Source: Burkholderiales bacterium (GTDB lineage: Bacteria; Pseudomonadota; Gammaproteobacteria; Burkholderiales; Burkholderiaceae_D). From it: a stretch of DNA of 64,000 nt. Shown piece by piece: positions 1 through 9,500 of the stretch (its first letter is position 1; the number at the start of each line of letters is the position of its first letter). The stretch spans positions 62,001 to 126,000 of the forward strand of contig JACOUL010000017.1 of assembly GCA_016177875.1 (NCBI GenBank), given 5' to 3'. Position numbers and translations under genes: made by a program. The notes under the pieces are model-generated. The model saw nothing but the letters and a program-made list of their open reading frames with translations, did no database searches and was not told the origin of the DNA.

Positions 1-794
1 GTCAGATGAATGTGATGTACGCCGACATCGCAGGTGACCTGCAGGCCTTCTTTCTTCGCTGCGCGTACCAAGTCCAAACCGGCGGCGGACGACATGCGGC
101 ACAGATGCACGCGCGCGCCGGTGGACCGCATCAACTCGAATATCGTATGCAAAGCGATCGTTTCCGCCATCACCGGCACGCCGGACAAACCGAGGCGCGA
201 CGCGACGGCGCCGCTATGCGCGATACCGCCGCGCCCGAGATATGGATCTTGCGGGCGCAGCCAGACGGTGTAACCAAAGGTTTGCGCATACTGCATGGCG
301 CGCATCAACACGGTCGTATCCAGAATCGCTTCTTCCGCTTGCGAGAAACCGATGCAGCCGGCTTCGGTCAGCTCTGCCATTTCGGTCAGAGACTGCCCCT
401 TCAATCCGACGGTGAGTGCTCCCAATGGATAAACTTTTGCTTGATTTAACGCACCGGCACGGCGTTTCAACATTTCAACCAAGCCCGGTTCGTCCAGAAC
501 GGGATCGGTATCCGGCGGACATATCAGGCTGGTGACACCACCCTGCACAGCGGCCTGCATCTCTGATTCCAGCGTCGCCTTGTATTCGTAGCCCGGCTCG
601 CGCAAGCGCGCACTTAAATCGACCAAGCCCGGCGCAACGATTAAACCTTGCGCATCGATCGTTTTGTCGGCGACAAATCCGGCAGGCGTTTTACCCACGC
701 CCGCCACCTTGCCGTCCGCGATATACACATCCTGTTGCGCGTCGATGCCGTTGGCCGGATCGATCAAGCGGCCGTTTTTAATATGGAGTTTCAT
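1..794 (-). CDS. pyrX: Dihydroorotase-like protein PyrX (probably inactive pseudo-DHOase), 3' part missing
   Basis: Partial gene: translation starts at the ATG at 794 and is still open at base 1. The N-terminus has the composite amidohydrolase fold entry (a strand region, then VAPGLVDLSARLREPGYE). In active dihydroorotases this spot reads DxHxHxREPG, where the HxH pair binds zinc. Here both histidines are replaced (Ser and Arg), while REPG is kept. That pattern is known for the non-catalytic dihydroorotase homologue that partners aspartate carbamoyltransferase in many beta- and gammaproteobacteria. It lies 106 bp downstream of pyrB on the same strand, which supports a structural role in an ATCase complex. 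An active PyrC would have to be encoded elsewhere. The C-terminal half cannot be judged. Confidence 0.88.
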   Translation of the reverse strand, partial: MKLHIKNGRLIDPANGIDAQQDVYIADGKVAGVGKTPAGFVADKTIDAQGLIVAPGLVDLSARLREPGYEYKATLESEMQAAVQGGVTSLICPPDTDPVLDEPGLVEMLKRRAGALNQAKVYPLGALTVGLKGQSLTEMAELTEAGCIGFSQAEEAILDTTVLMRAMQYAQTFGYTVWLRPQDPYLGRGGIAHSGAVASRLGLSGVPVMAETIALHTIFELMRSTGARVHLCRMSSAAGLDLVRAAKKEGLQVTCDVGVHHIHL

Positions 795-900
795 CGTGCT
801 TTGAAAAGTTCCTTGGGTATCGCGACCCTATTTCTATCATGTTGGAAACAGAGTAATTCGTCGCGCTGCGGCGACTCGTCAACTCTGTCCCACAATTTTA

Positions 901-1869
901 TTAATGTCCCGCCAAAATACTCATCACCGCCATGCGCACCGCGATGCCGAAGGTCACTTGCGGCAGTATCACTGCCTGCGCACCATCAGCCACCGCCGAT
1001 TCGATTTCGACGCCGCGATTCATCGGTCCCGGATGCATGACGATGGCGTCCGGCTTGGCCAGCGCCAAGCGCTCGGTAGTCAAACCATAGCTCTTGAAGA
1101 ATTCTTGCGCCGAAGGCAGCAAGGCGCCGCTCATGCGCTCGTTCTGCAAGCGCAGCATGATGATGACATCGACACCCTTCAGGCCCTCGTTCATGTCGGT
1201 AAAGATGCGCACGCCCATTTGCTCCAGGCCGCCAGGAAGCAAAGTACGCGGACCGATGGCGCGAATTTCCGGCACGCCGAGCGTGGTCAAGGCATGAATG
1301 TCGGAACGCGCGACGCGGCTGTGCAAAATATCGCCGACAATGGCAACCGTGAGATTCGAAAAATCTTTTTTGTAATGCCGGATCGTGTACATATCCAGCA
1401 AGCCTTGGGTCGGATGCGCGTGACGGCCGTCGCCGGCATTGACGACATGCACGTGCGGCTGATTGGTCTCATCCAAATGTTTGGCGATCAGATACGGCGC
1501 ACCCGATTGCGAATGGCGCACCACGAACATGTCGGCATGCATGGCAGCGAGATTGTCGATGGTGTCCAGCAAAGACTCGCCCTTGGATGTGCTGGATGCT
1601 GAAATATTCAGATTGATGACATCGGCCGACAGACGCTTGGACGCGATCTCGAAAGTCGTGCGCGTGCGAGTCGAATTCTCGAAGAATAAGTTGAACACGC
1701 TCTTGCCGCGCAACAACGGGACCTTTTTCACTTCGCGGTCGCTGACGCTGACGAAGGAAGAAGCGGTATCGAGAATATGGGTGACGATGGATTTCGGTAG
1801 ACCTTCGATGGTAAGCAAGTGCTGCAGCTCGCCGTTTTTGTTCAATTGCGGGTTATGCATTATGGACAT
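901..1869 (-). CDS. pyrB: Aspartate carbamoyltransferase catalytic chain
   Basis: Catalyses carbamoyl phosphate + L-aspartate to carbamoyl aspartate, the committed step of pyrimidine synthesis in the cytoplasm. The 322-residue product has the carbamoyl-phosphate loop [11 protein letters not shown] (STRTR at 66-70), HPTQGLLD in the middle, and HPGPMNRG near residues 279-286, all hallmarks of the ATCase/OTCase family. Length is typical of a class with short catalytic chains that work with a dihydroorotase homologue rather than with PyrI; no pyrI is seen here. It overlaps pyrR by 17 bp upstream and is followed by pyrX, so pyrR-pyrB-pyrX look co-transcribed. The start at 1869 gives MSIMHNPQ; an internal ATG three codons later is possible. 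Confidence 0.97.
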   Translation of the reverse strand: MSIMHNPQLNKNGELQHLLTIEGLPKSIVTHILDTASSFVSVSDREVKKVPLLRGKSVFNLFFENSTRTRTTFEIASKRLSADVINLNISASSTSKGESLLDTIDNLAAMHADMFVVRHSQSGAPYLIAKHLDETNQPHVHVVNAGDGRHAHPTQGLLDMYTIRHYKKDFSNLTVAIVGDILHSRVARSDIHALTTLGVPEIRAIGPRTLLPGGLEQMGVRIFTDMNEGLKGVDVIIMLRLQNERMSGALLPSAQEFFKSYGLTTERLALAKPDAIVMHPGPMNRGVEIESAVADGAQAVILPQVTFGIAVRMAVMSILAGH

Positions 1870-2359
1870 TCAAGGTAAAACGGCCGTCGTCCGCGCGCTG
1901 CAGGACGAGCAACTGGTTTGATGCGACGGAAACGGTTTTGGCGACGAAATCGGCGGCGATCGGCAGCTCGCGGCCGCCGCGATCGACTAACGCCGCCAAC
2001 ATGATTTTGGCGGGGCGGCCATAGTCGAACAATTCGTTGATGGCCGCGCGCGTTGTACGTCCGGTGTACAGCACATCGTCGACCAGTAAAATGGAGGCGC
2101 CCTCGACTTCGAACGGAATCTGGGTTGGTTTGACGGAGGTCGGCAAGCCTTTTTCCGCGTAGTCGTCGCGGTAGAAAGAGACGTCGATGAAGCCAAGTCG
2201 CTCTTCCACTTTCAATTCTTCGGCGAGGCGCTCCGCCAGCCATGCGCCGCCGGAATAAATGCCGACGATGGCAAGCCGGTCCGTTTTCGCCAGTGCGCCT
2301 TTTACCTGTTCGGCGAGCGAACGGTACAGCGCTTCGGCATCGAGTTCAAGGTTCGACAT
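1853..2359 (-). CDS. pyrR: PyrR: uracil phosphoribosyltransferase / pyrimidine operon regulator homologue
   Basis: A type I phosphoribosyltransferase of about 168 residues. The PRPP-binding loop [12 protein letters not shown] is clear near residues 95-106, and the N-terminal [17 protein letters not shown] matches the PyrR family (I/V-G-I..GG). In Gram-positives PyrR is an RNA-binding attenuator. In betaproteobacteria it sits at the head of pyrB operons and its regulatory action is less certain. I see no pyr-type attenuator in the neighbourhood. The start MSNLELD at 2359 is preferred; an in-frame start at 2368 would add three residues. The 5' end overlaps the 3' end of ruvX by 14 bp and the 3' end overlaps pyrB, so translation is probably coupled. 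Confidence 0.93.
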   Translation of the reverse strand: MSNLELDAEALYRSLAEQVKGALAKTDRLAIVGIYSGGAWLAERLAEELKVEERLGFIDVSFYRDDYAEKGLPTSVKPTQIPFEVEGASILLVDDVLYTGRTTRAAINELFDYGRPAKIMLAALVDRGGRELPIAADFVAKTVSVASNQLLVLQRADDGRFTLNVHNA

Positions 2360-2738
2360 AGCTATCAAAATATTGTTGCAATATGACGGCGGCGGCCTGA
2401 TCGTCGATCACTTCTCCGCGTCTGTTTCCCAATACCGCCGATGAGTAACGCTCATCGATTGCAATCGTCGGCACGCCGAAGCGACCGTGCAATTGATTGG
2501 CGAAGCGGCGGCAGCGTTGCGTCATTTCATGTTCGGCGCCGTCGGGATGCAACGGCAGTCCGACGATACAGCGCGCCGGTTGCCATTGCGTGATCAATTC
2601 ATCGATTGCCGCAAACTTTGCATCATTGGTTGCCGCCGAGATGACAGTCAGAGGCTGCGCCTGCTTAGTGACGGTGTTGCCGACGGCTACGCCGATCCGC
2701 TTCAATCCAAAATCAAATGCCAGCACAGTCTCAGGCAT
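2346..2738 (-). CDS. ruvX: Putative Holliday junction resolvase RuvX/YqgF
   Basis: RNase H-fold protein of about 130 residues. The N-terminus VLAFDFGLKRIGVAVGN carries the DFGxKRIGvA motif with the first catalytic Asp. The middle IVGLPLHPDGAEHEMT matches the family's VGLPlxxDG..., and IAIDERYSSAVL supplies the ERxSS/T segment. The family acts in Holliday-junction processing or pre-16S rRNA 5' maturation; which one applies cannot be read from sequence. Start MPETVLAFD at 2738 is chosen because upstream residues are non-conserved. The start overlaps the stop of yqgE by 8 bp. The order yqgE-ruvX-pyrR-pyrB is typical of betaproteobacteria. Confidence 0.95.
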   Translation of the reverse strand: MPETVLAFDFGLKRIGVAVGNTVTKQAQPLTVISAATNDAKFAAIDELITQWQPARCIVGLPLHPDGAEHEMTQRCRRFANQLHGRFGVPTIAIDERYSSAVLGNRRGEVIDDQAAAVILQQYFDSYVEP

Positions 2739-3390
2739 GTCCCGCTTCGCCGGCCAGCATGTTCGGGTCAACCCCAAGCAATTTCATGGCGGCGGTGAAT
2801 CGCTCCTCGAACGGCGTGTCGAACAAAATGGCTGGATCGGCCGGCACAGTCAACCAACCATTCCTAGCGATTTCATCCTCCAGCTGACCCGCGCTCCATC
2901 CTGAACAGCCCAGCGTGACTAAAATTTTTTGCGGACCGCGCCCGGCAGCCACTTCTTCCAGGATGTCCTTGGATGTCGTCATGGCGATTTCTTCGGTGAC
3001 TTCCATCATCGAGGAAAACATGCCGAGCGGGCTATGCAACACAAAACCGCGTTCCACTTGCACCGGACCGCCAAACATCACCGGCGTATTCAACAAGGGC
3101 TGCGGCGTGATGTCGATTTCTAGATCGACACGCTCCAGCAGCACGTTCATGGTCATGTCGGTGGGTTTGTTGATGATCACGCCCAACGCGCCGTCGGCAT
3201 TGTGTTCACAGAGATAAACGACCGTGCCGCCGAACACCGGGTCCAGCATGGAAGGCATCGCGATCAGGAATTGATTGACGAGATTGAACTGAGGCGCTTC
3301 GGACTCACCGGTATTTTCGGAAAAACCGGGTATGTCCCGGGAGCCGCCAGGCTTGATAGAAGAAGTGCGAGTCTTGCTTTGCTTCGCCAT
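2731..3390 (-). CDS. YqgE/AlgH family protein (DUF179)
   Basis: About 219 residues. After a charged, probably disordered N-terminal 35 residues, the conserved core begins with NLVNQFLIAMPSMLDPVFGG, then YLCEHNADGALGVIINKP, the signature of the UPF0301/AlgH family. VTLGCSGWSAGQLEDEI and the C-terminal AxxLLGVDPNML also fit. Biochemical function is unsettled; the family is named from AlgH, a reported regulator of alginate genes in Pseudomonas. It precedes ruvX with an 8-bp overlap, a conserved gene pair. The start at 3390 (MAKQSK) is preferred over an in-frame start at 3399. Confidence 0.93.
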   Translation of the reverse strand: MAKQSKTRTSSIKPGGSRDIPGFSENTGESEAPQFNLVNQFLIAMPSMLDPVFGGTVVYLCEHNADGALGVIINKPTDMTMNVLLERVDLEIDITPQPLLNTPVMFGGPVQVERGFVLHSPLGMFSSMMEVTEEIAMTTSKDILEEVAAGRGPQKILVTLGCSGWSAGQLEDEIARNGWLTVPADPAILFDTPFEERFTAAMKLLGVDPNMLAGEAGHA

Positions 3391-3456
3391 AATGCGCATT
3401 TTATCAGTTTTAGGGAGCTGCTTCCTTTTCTAGCTGTCCGGATCAGGATGGCCCAT

Positions 3457-3488
3457 AAAAAAACCCGCATCGGGTTGGGATGCGGGTT
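3457..3488 (-). terminator. Intrinsic terminator of the pilGHIJL operon
   Basis: On the minus strand a perfect 10-bp stem (AACCCGCATC / GATGCGGGTT) with a 7-nt loop is followed directly by a run of T. It begins 20 bp after the pilL stop codon at 3508 and lies ahead of the start of yqgE, so it would end pil transcripts before the yqgE-ruvX-pyr genes. Confidence 0.93.
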
Positions 3489-3507
3489 CTATTGGCGCTA
3501 CTCATGC

Positions 3508-6500
3508 TTAATTGACCGGTGTTTCCTTGCCGATGAAGCCGGCAATGTGCCGCAACAAGTCTTCTTCCTGGTAGGGCTTACCCAGGTACTCGTTGACGCC
3601 CAGTTCCATCGCGTAATTGCGGTGCTTGGACGCGGTACGGGAGGTAATCATGATGATCGGAATATGCTTGGTGCGTTCGTCGCCGCGCACGTTCCTGGTC
3701 AAGTCGAAACCATCCATACGCGGCATCTCGATATCGACCAGCATCACGTCCGGCGTAATCGCCTGCAACTGTTCCAGCGCATCGACGCCATCCTTCGCCA
3801 GCACCACCTGATAGCCTTCACGCTGCAACAGACGCTGGGTGACGCGACGCACCGTCAGCGAATCATCGACGACCATGATGATGTGTTGCGTACGCAATCC
3901 TTGCACCGCTTCGGATTGCGGCGGTGTAGGCTGGCTCGGCGCCGCCGGCTGCACCATTTCGGCAACCGCGCCCATGGCTTCCGGCGCATCCGACGGAATA
4001 ATGCGCGGTGCGCGTACGCTTTCGTGAGCCGCTTTTTGTGCAAGCGGCACCGGATTCAGGATCAGCACGATATCGCCCGAGCCGAGCACGGTGGCACCGG
4101 CAACGCCGATCATACGCGCCAGTTGCGGGCCAATATTCTTAACCACCACCTCTCGGTTACCGATCACTTGGTCGACGTGCAAGGCAACGCGGTCTTCGCC
4201 GCTCTTCATGATCACCAACGGCGTGTATTGCTGCGCGACAGCGGTCGCTTCCTTGTCGCCCAAGAGCGTGGATAAGTAATACATCGGCACGCGCTGGCTT
4301 TGCCATATCACGGCGCCTTCGTTGTAGGCTGCGGTCAGCGTATTGACCTTTAATTGCTGAACTTGCTCAACCAGCACGGATGGCACGGCGAAAATCTTGC
4401 CGCCGGTCGACAACAGCACGACCTGAGTAACGGCAAGCGTCAGCGGGAGGTGAATGGTGAATGTCGTGCCCTTGCCCAACTCGGATTTGGTCGATACGCG
4501 CCCGCCCAGTGCGGCAGCTTCGGATCGGACGACGTCCATACCGACGCCGCGACCGGCGAGCTCAGTGACGGAATCAGCGGTCGAGAAACCGGGGTGGAAA
4601 ATCAAATCGGTGATTTCGCTTTCCGTCATGTCGGCGGAGAGCAAGCCGGCAGACTCTGCCTTGGCCTTAATGCGTTCGACATTCAATCCCTGGCCATCAT
4701 CGGTAAACTGAATGACGACTTCGTTACCTTCCTGACGGATTTCCACCAGCAATTCACCAATATCACTCTTGCCGGTAGCGCGGCGTTTGTCCTTGGATTC
4801 AATGCCGTGCACGATCGCGTTACGCAGCAAATGCTCGAACGGGCCGGCCATTTTCTCCAGCACGCTACGGTCCATTTCCACCGCGGAACCGCGGATATCC
4901 AAGTTAACGCGCTTATCCAATTCTTTCGAAGCCTGGCGCGTAACACGGAACAGACGTTCGGAAACGCTGGCAAACTGCACCATGCGTACCCGCATAAGAT
5001 CTTGCTGCAAATCGCGCGTTAAACGCCCCTGAGTGACAAGGTCGTCGTTTGCGCTATCGACCGTACGGGTCAAGTTCTGCTGAACCGAGCTGACGTCGTT
5101 GACGCTCTCGGCCATCATGCGCGTCAATTCCTGCAAACGGGTAAACCGGTCGAATTCCAAGGGGTCAAAATCGCGTTCACCGGAAAATGCCATGCGCGAA
5201 GAAATTTGCGACTCCGCCTGCATTTCGATTTCACGCAACTGGGTACGCAGACGATTCACGTTCTCGGTCAATTCCGACAAGGACGCACGCAGCGTGCCCA
5301 CTTCGGTTTCAAGTTTAGAGCGCGTGATCGACACTTCACCGGCCTGGTTGACCAGGCGATCCAGAATATCGGCGCGAACGCGAACCAGAGGCGTGTTCGC
5401 AGTCGGCGCAGCCACCTGGCGAGGTGCGGCTGCCGGAGCGGCCATCGGCCCGGAAGTTCGGCCAGGCATGATCGGCACAATCGACGTAAGCTCGACTGGT
5501 CCGCTGGAAATGCCAGATTCTTGCGCTGCGGCCGGAGCAGCAGGCTCGGCCGGTGCTTGGCCGAAAGGCGCCGGTGCGACCGCATTCGGATTTTGCAGCA
5601 CTTCAAACAATTGCAGCGCATAGTCATAGCGCGAAAGCAGATCGTCCAAGGCCATCGCCGACGGGAACCCGGAGTGCATGATTGTCTCAATGCGGGTTTC
5701 CATTTCATGCATGTGCTGGCCGAGCTGCATGGCGCCCGCCATCCGCGCACTACCCTTGACGGTATGCAGCAGACGCAGCAATCCTTGCGGCAATCCGATG
5801 TCGCCCATGTTCTGTTGCCAACCGCGCAGCTTTTCGCCGATTTCCGGCAGCATGTCACGGCCTTCTTCCAAGAACACCGGCAATAAATCCGCGTCCAGCT
5901 CATCCTTGATGACCACGCCGGCATCCGGCACGGCAGTTTCAGGCTTTGCTGCAATCGGCTCTGCGACCGGCAGAGGAATTTCCGGTGTCCTTTCTTGCGG
6001 CTCCGGGACGATCGGCGCCACTTCGGCAACCGGAGGCTCCGTCGCTTCCGGCGCTTCGACAACTGCGATCGCGTCGATAATTGGCATGGCCGCTTCGAGC
6101 GGCTCGGACTGCACTTCTTCAGACAAAGACGGCGCAGCAGGCTCTTCCGGCGTCGCGTCGATGGACGCGACAATTTGTTCCGGCTCAACCGCCTGTTCCG
6201 GCTCGATCACTTGTTCCGGCTCAGCCACTTGCTCCGGCTCGGCGGTTTGTTCCGCCACCGGCTCGGCAAATTCTGCTTCCATGGTTTCGGAAGCCAACAA
6301 TGCGTCGACAACCGGTGCGTTCGGATCCAATTGAGCGCGTTCCATCGCGATAGCGCGCGCTTCGAGTGACTGCTGCATGCGACTCAACAGCCCTACCATT
6401 TCCGGTTCGTGCGCCGGCATTTCGGCCAACGCGAACATTTGCAGCATCGACTTCAGGCGTTCGACGCTATATTCCAGCAAGTCGAATTCTTCGTCATTCA

Positions 6501-9500
6501 GCGGCACAGGTTTGCGCGACAGGCATTGCAACACCATTTCCAAGGCGTGCGCCACTTCCTGCAGCGATACAAATCCGACTGTTGCGGAACTGCCGGCAAG
6601 AGAATGCGCCGCATGCACCGCAAGAATATTGACGTTGCGTTCCGGCTCATGACGCCATTCGGCAATGTCATGCGCGAGCATGCGCACTAATTCATCCGTC
6701 TCAGCGAGATAAATATTATGCAGCGGGACGCTGATTTCGAGATTGCCGATACGCTTGACATTATCATCGCGCTCGGGCACGGCCTGCATCGTGGGAAATT
6801 CAATCACTTCAGCCACGGGCACCGGCTGCGGAATCACGAGCTCGGGAACCGGCTCCGGCTGGGGCTCGCCGATTTCTACGATCGGTTCTTGCGCCGCGAA
6901 ATCGACCGACAAGCTTTCAGTAAACTCGACATCCTGCGGGCCGTCATCCGGCACACTTGCGGCAATCACTTCCGGTTCGGCAGCAAGCTCTTCTTCTATG
7001 GCGAGAGCAAATTCGGCAACCGGCGCTGATACGATCTCAGCCTCCGCCGGAAGATCGATCGTGATCTCACCGAAGTTTAGATCTTCGGCCGGCGCTTCCG
7101 ACGGCGCCTCAGCCACAATCAAAGACCCCTCTGCTGCCTCTTGCGGTTGCGCTTCAGGTTCGTTTTCAACCGCCGCATCCGCTACCGGCTCGGCCACCGG
7201 TTCGGATAGGGCGGGCGCTACCTCCTCATAGGAGAAAGGCTGGCCTTGCTTGACGCGTTCGGCGGCAACGATCATAGCGTCCGGCGTGCGGCCAGATTTA
7301 CCCTGGGTCTGCAAATCTTCCACCCAGACGCTCATGACTTCATGCGCTTTTTCCAAAAGCGCATATAGATCCGGCGTACCGCCCTGTGCTTCGGCCAGCT
7401 TCAGATTAAGCACTTGTTCAATTGCCCAAGCACCTTCGCCGAAAGCCATCAGCCCGACCATGCGGCCGCTACCTTTGAGGGTATGGAAAGAACGACGCAG
7501 GGTAGTCAAATGTTCTTGGTTATGCGGCTCTTGGCGCGACATCGGCAACGTATTGTGGATGCACTCCAGCACCTCCACAGCTTCGCCCAGGAAGATTTCC
7601 AACAGCTCCGCATCAACATCCTCGTCCGACACCTGTACCGGAGCCGATGCTACCGTCGACGCAGGAGGTGGAGGCGGCGGCGCAACGGCAATCGGGGCCG
7701 GCATAACGATTTCCGCCAGAGACTCTTCCGTCGGCACGAAACCAGGCGTCTGCAATTTTTCAATTACGGACTGAGCACGGTCGCCCGCTTCTTGGTTGTC
7801 CACCAAGGCGGCATCCAACTGGACTTGTTCCAGCGATTCTTTTAATTGTTCTTGGAGTTCGGGGTTATCTGGTTGTTGTGAAAGGGACCTCGCAAGATCT
7901 GCTGTCTGCTGCTGACGCAGCTGAAGCTCTTGCTCGACGGTAGGCAAAACCGGAATCTGCTGGTCTGCCGAAGTCGGAGACGGATTATCATCTTCGGATA
8001 AGGCCGGCACCACCACCACATTGTCTTGACCGGCGTCAGGCGTTTCACTACGTTCGATAAGATTGGCCCGGAACATGCCTTGCCGCTCATCAAAGGAGAA
8101 GCGATGTTTGGCGCTCTCCGGCTGCAATTGCAACGTTTCGATAAAGAAGCTGAGCGCGCCAACGTTTTGCGCAACATGCTGGAAGGCACCGACGTCAGGC
8201 GCAGGGCCTTCGCCGCCCTCAGCAAAAACGCGCACAGCCTGGCGCACATGTTCAACAGCGCGCAACGCGTCATCTTGATCGAGGATGGCCAACGCACCGC
8301 CAATCTGGTGCAGAATCGGGTCAATTTGTGCCAGACTACCGCGCTCGGTCGGTTCGCGGAAGAATTCATCGAGCTGTTTTTCAACTTGACGCAGGCTATT
8401 TTGCATTTCGCCCGCCAATGCCGCCATCGTTTGACGCTGCTGCGCCTCACGCGACATTTCATCGAGCCATTCGGCCGACTCGGTAGGTACTTCGCCGCCG
8501 ACCACCGCCAATAAGCGCGCAGTCATCGCGTCTGCACGTTGACTGAAATCGTCCGCGAGGCGGCTGATATTGGTCAGTGCGTTCTCGACGAACAACAAGC
8601 TGGTAGCCATTTCAAGGCCGAGCATGCTGCCGGTCTGCGAATTGGCAGCCGCATGGCGCGCTATGCCGTTGAGTTCGCGCATCAATTTCAACAAGGCTTG
8701 CGAGCCAAGCTTGCTGACTGCCTCGGTCAAGCCCTTCATTTCGGCGCCGAAATTATCGGCCACGCTGACGTCGCCGGCAGCAATACGGTTCCACAAATTC
8801 TTGGCTTGCGACAAGCGCGATTTAGCGAGCGCCAACGCATCAGCATCGACTTGCCCATAACGCTTCTTGTCGTAATCGAGCGGCACCAAGCCATCGAGCT
8901 GATAGGCGGTGCGCACTTGCACGGCACGCGGCGAAGGCTGTTCGACGCGCGCCAAGAAGAACAAGGCGTCGCGCAGCAAACGCTCGGCAATGCTCGCCGA
9001 GCCTTCGGATAGACGGCGAATTTGCAGGTTAATGCGCGCGAAGAGCTGCTTGACGTAGATTTCCTTGCGAATCTGGCCGGCCGCTACCGCTTCGGCAAAC
9101 GCATGCAACACCCACCAAAAGGCACGCGACTGCTGATTGCTTTGCGTACGTTCGACTTGATCGACAATGTCGCGCATCGCGCGCGAATTTGCGGTTTCCG
9201 ACGCTGGATCATTTTTCTTCAGGAAAGGCAGCAAAGCGCGCTCAAATTTCTGGCGCAAAGCGACATAATCGATCGACTCGGAAAACGCGGCGGAGTCGAT
9301 CGGCGGCAGTTGCGGACGAATCGCGAGATTCGGAAAAAACAAATCCGCCGGGTGAATGCGCTCCGCGCTGCGCACTTCCAACAGCGATTTGTAATACGGG
9401 AACAAGCGCACCGGCTGATGCGGCACGCCGGAGAGTAATTCTTCGAGATATTCGATCAACGCTTGGTAAGCATTTTCGATAATCTGCGCAACTTGATGAT

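Noticed and set aside
3202..4275. 357-codon plus-strand ORF opposite pilL/yqgE
   Set aside because: It spans two real minus-strand genes and is rich in His/Arg/Gln from antisense codons; no recognisable domain.
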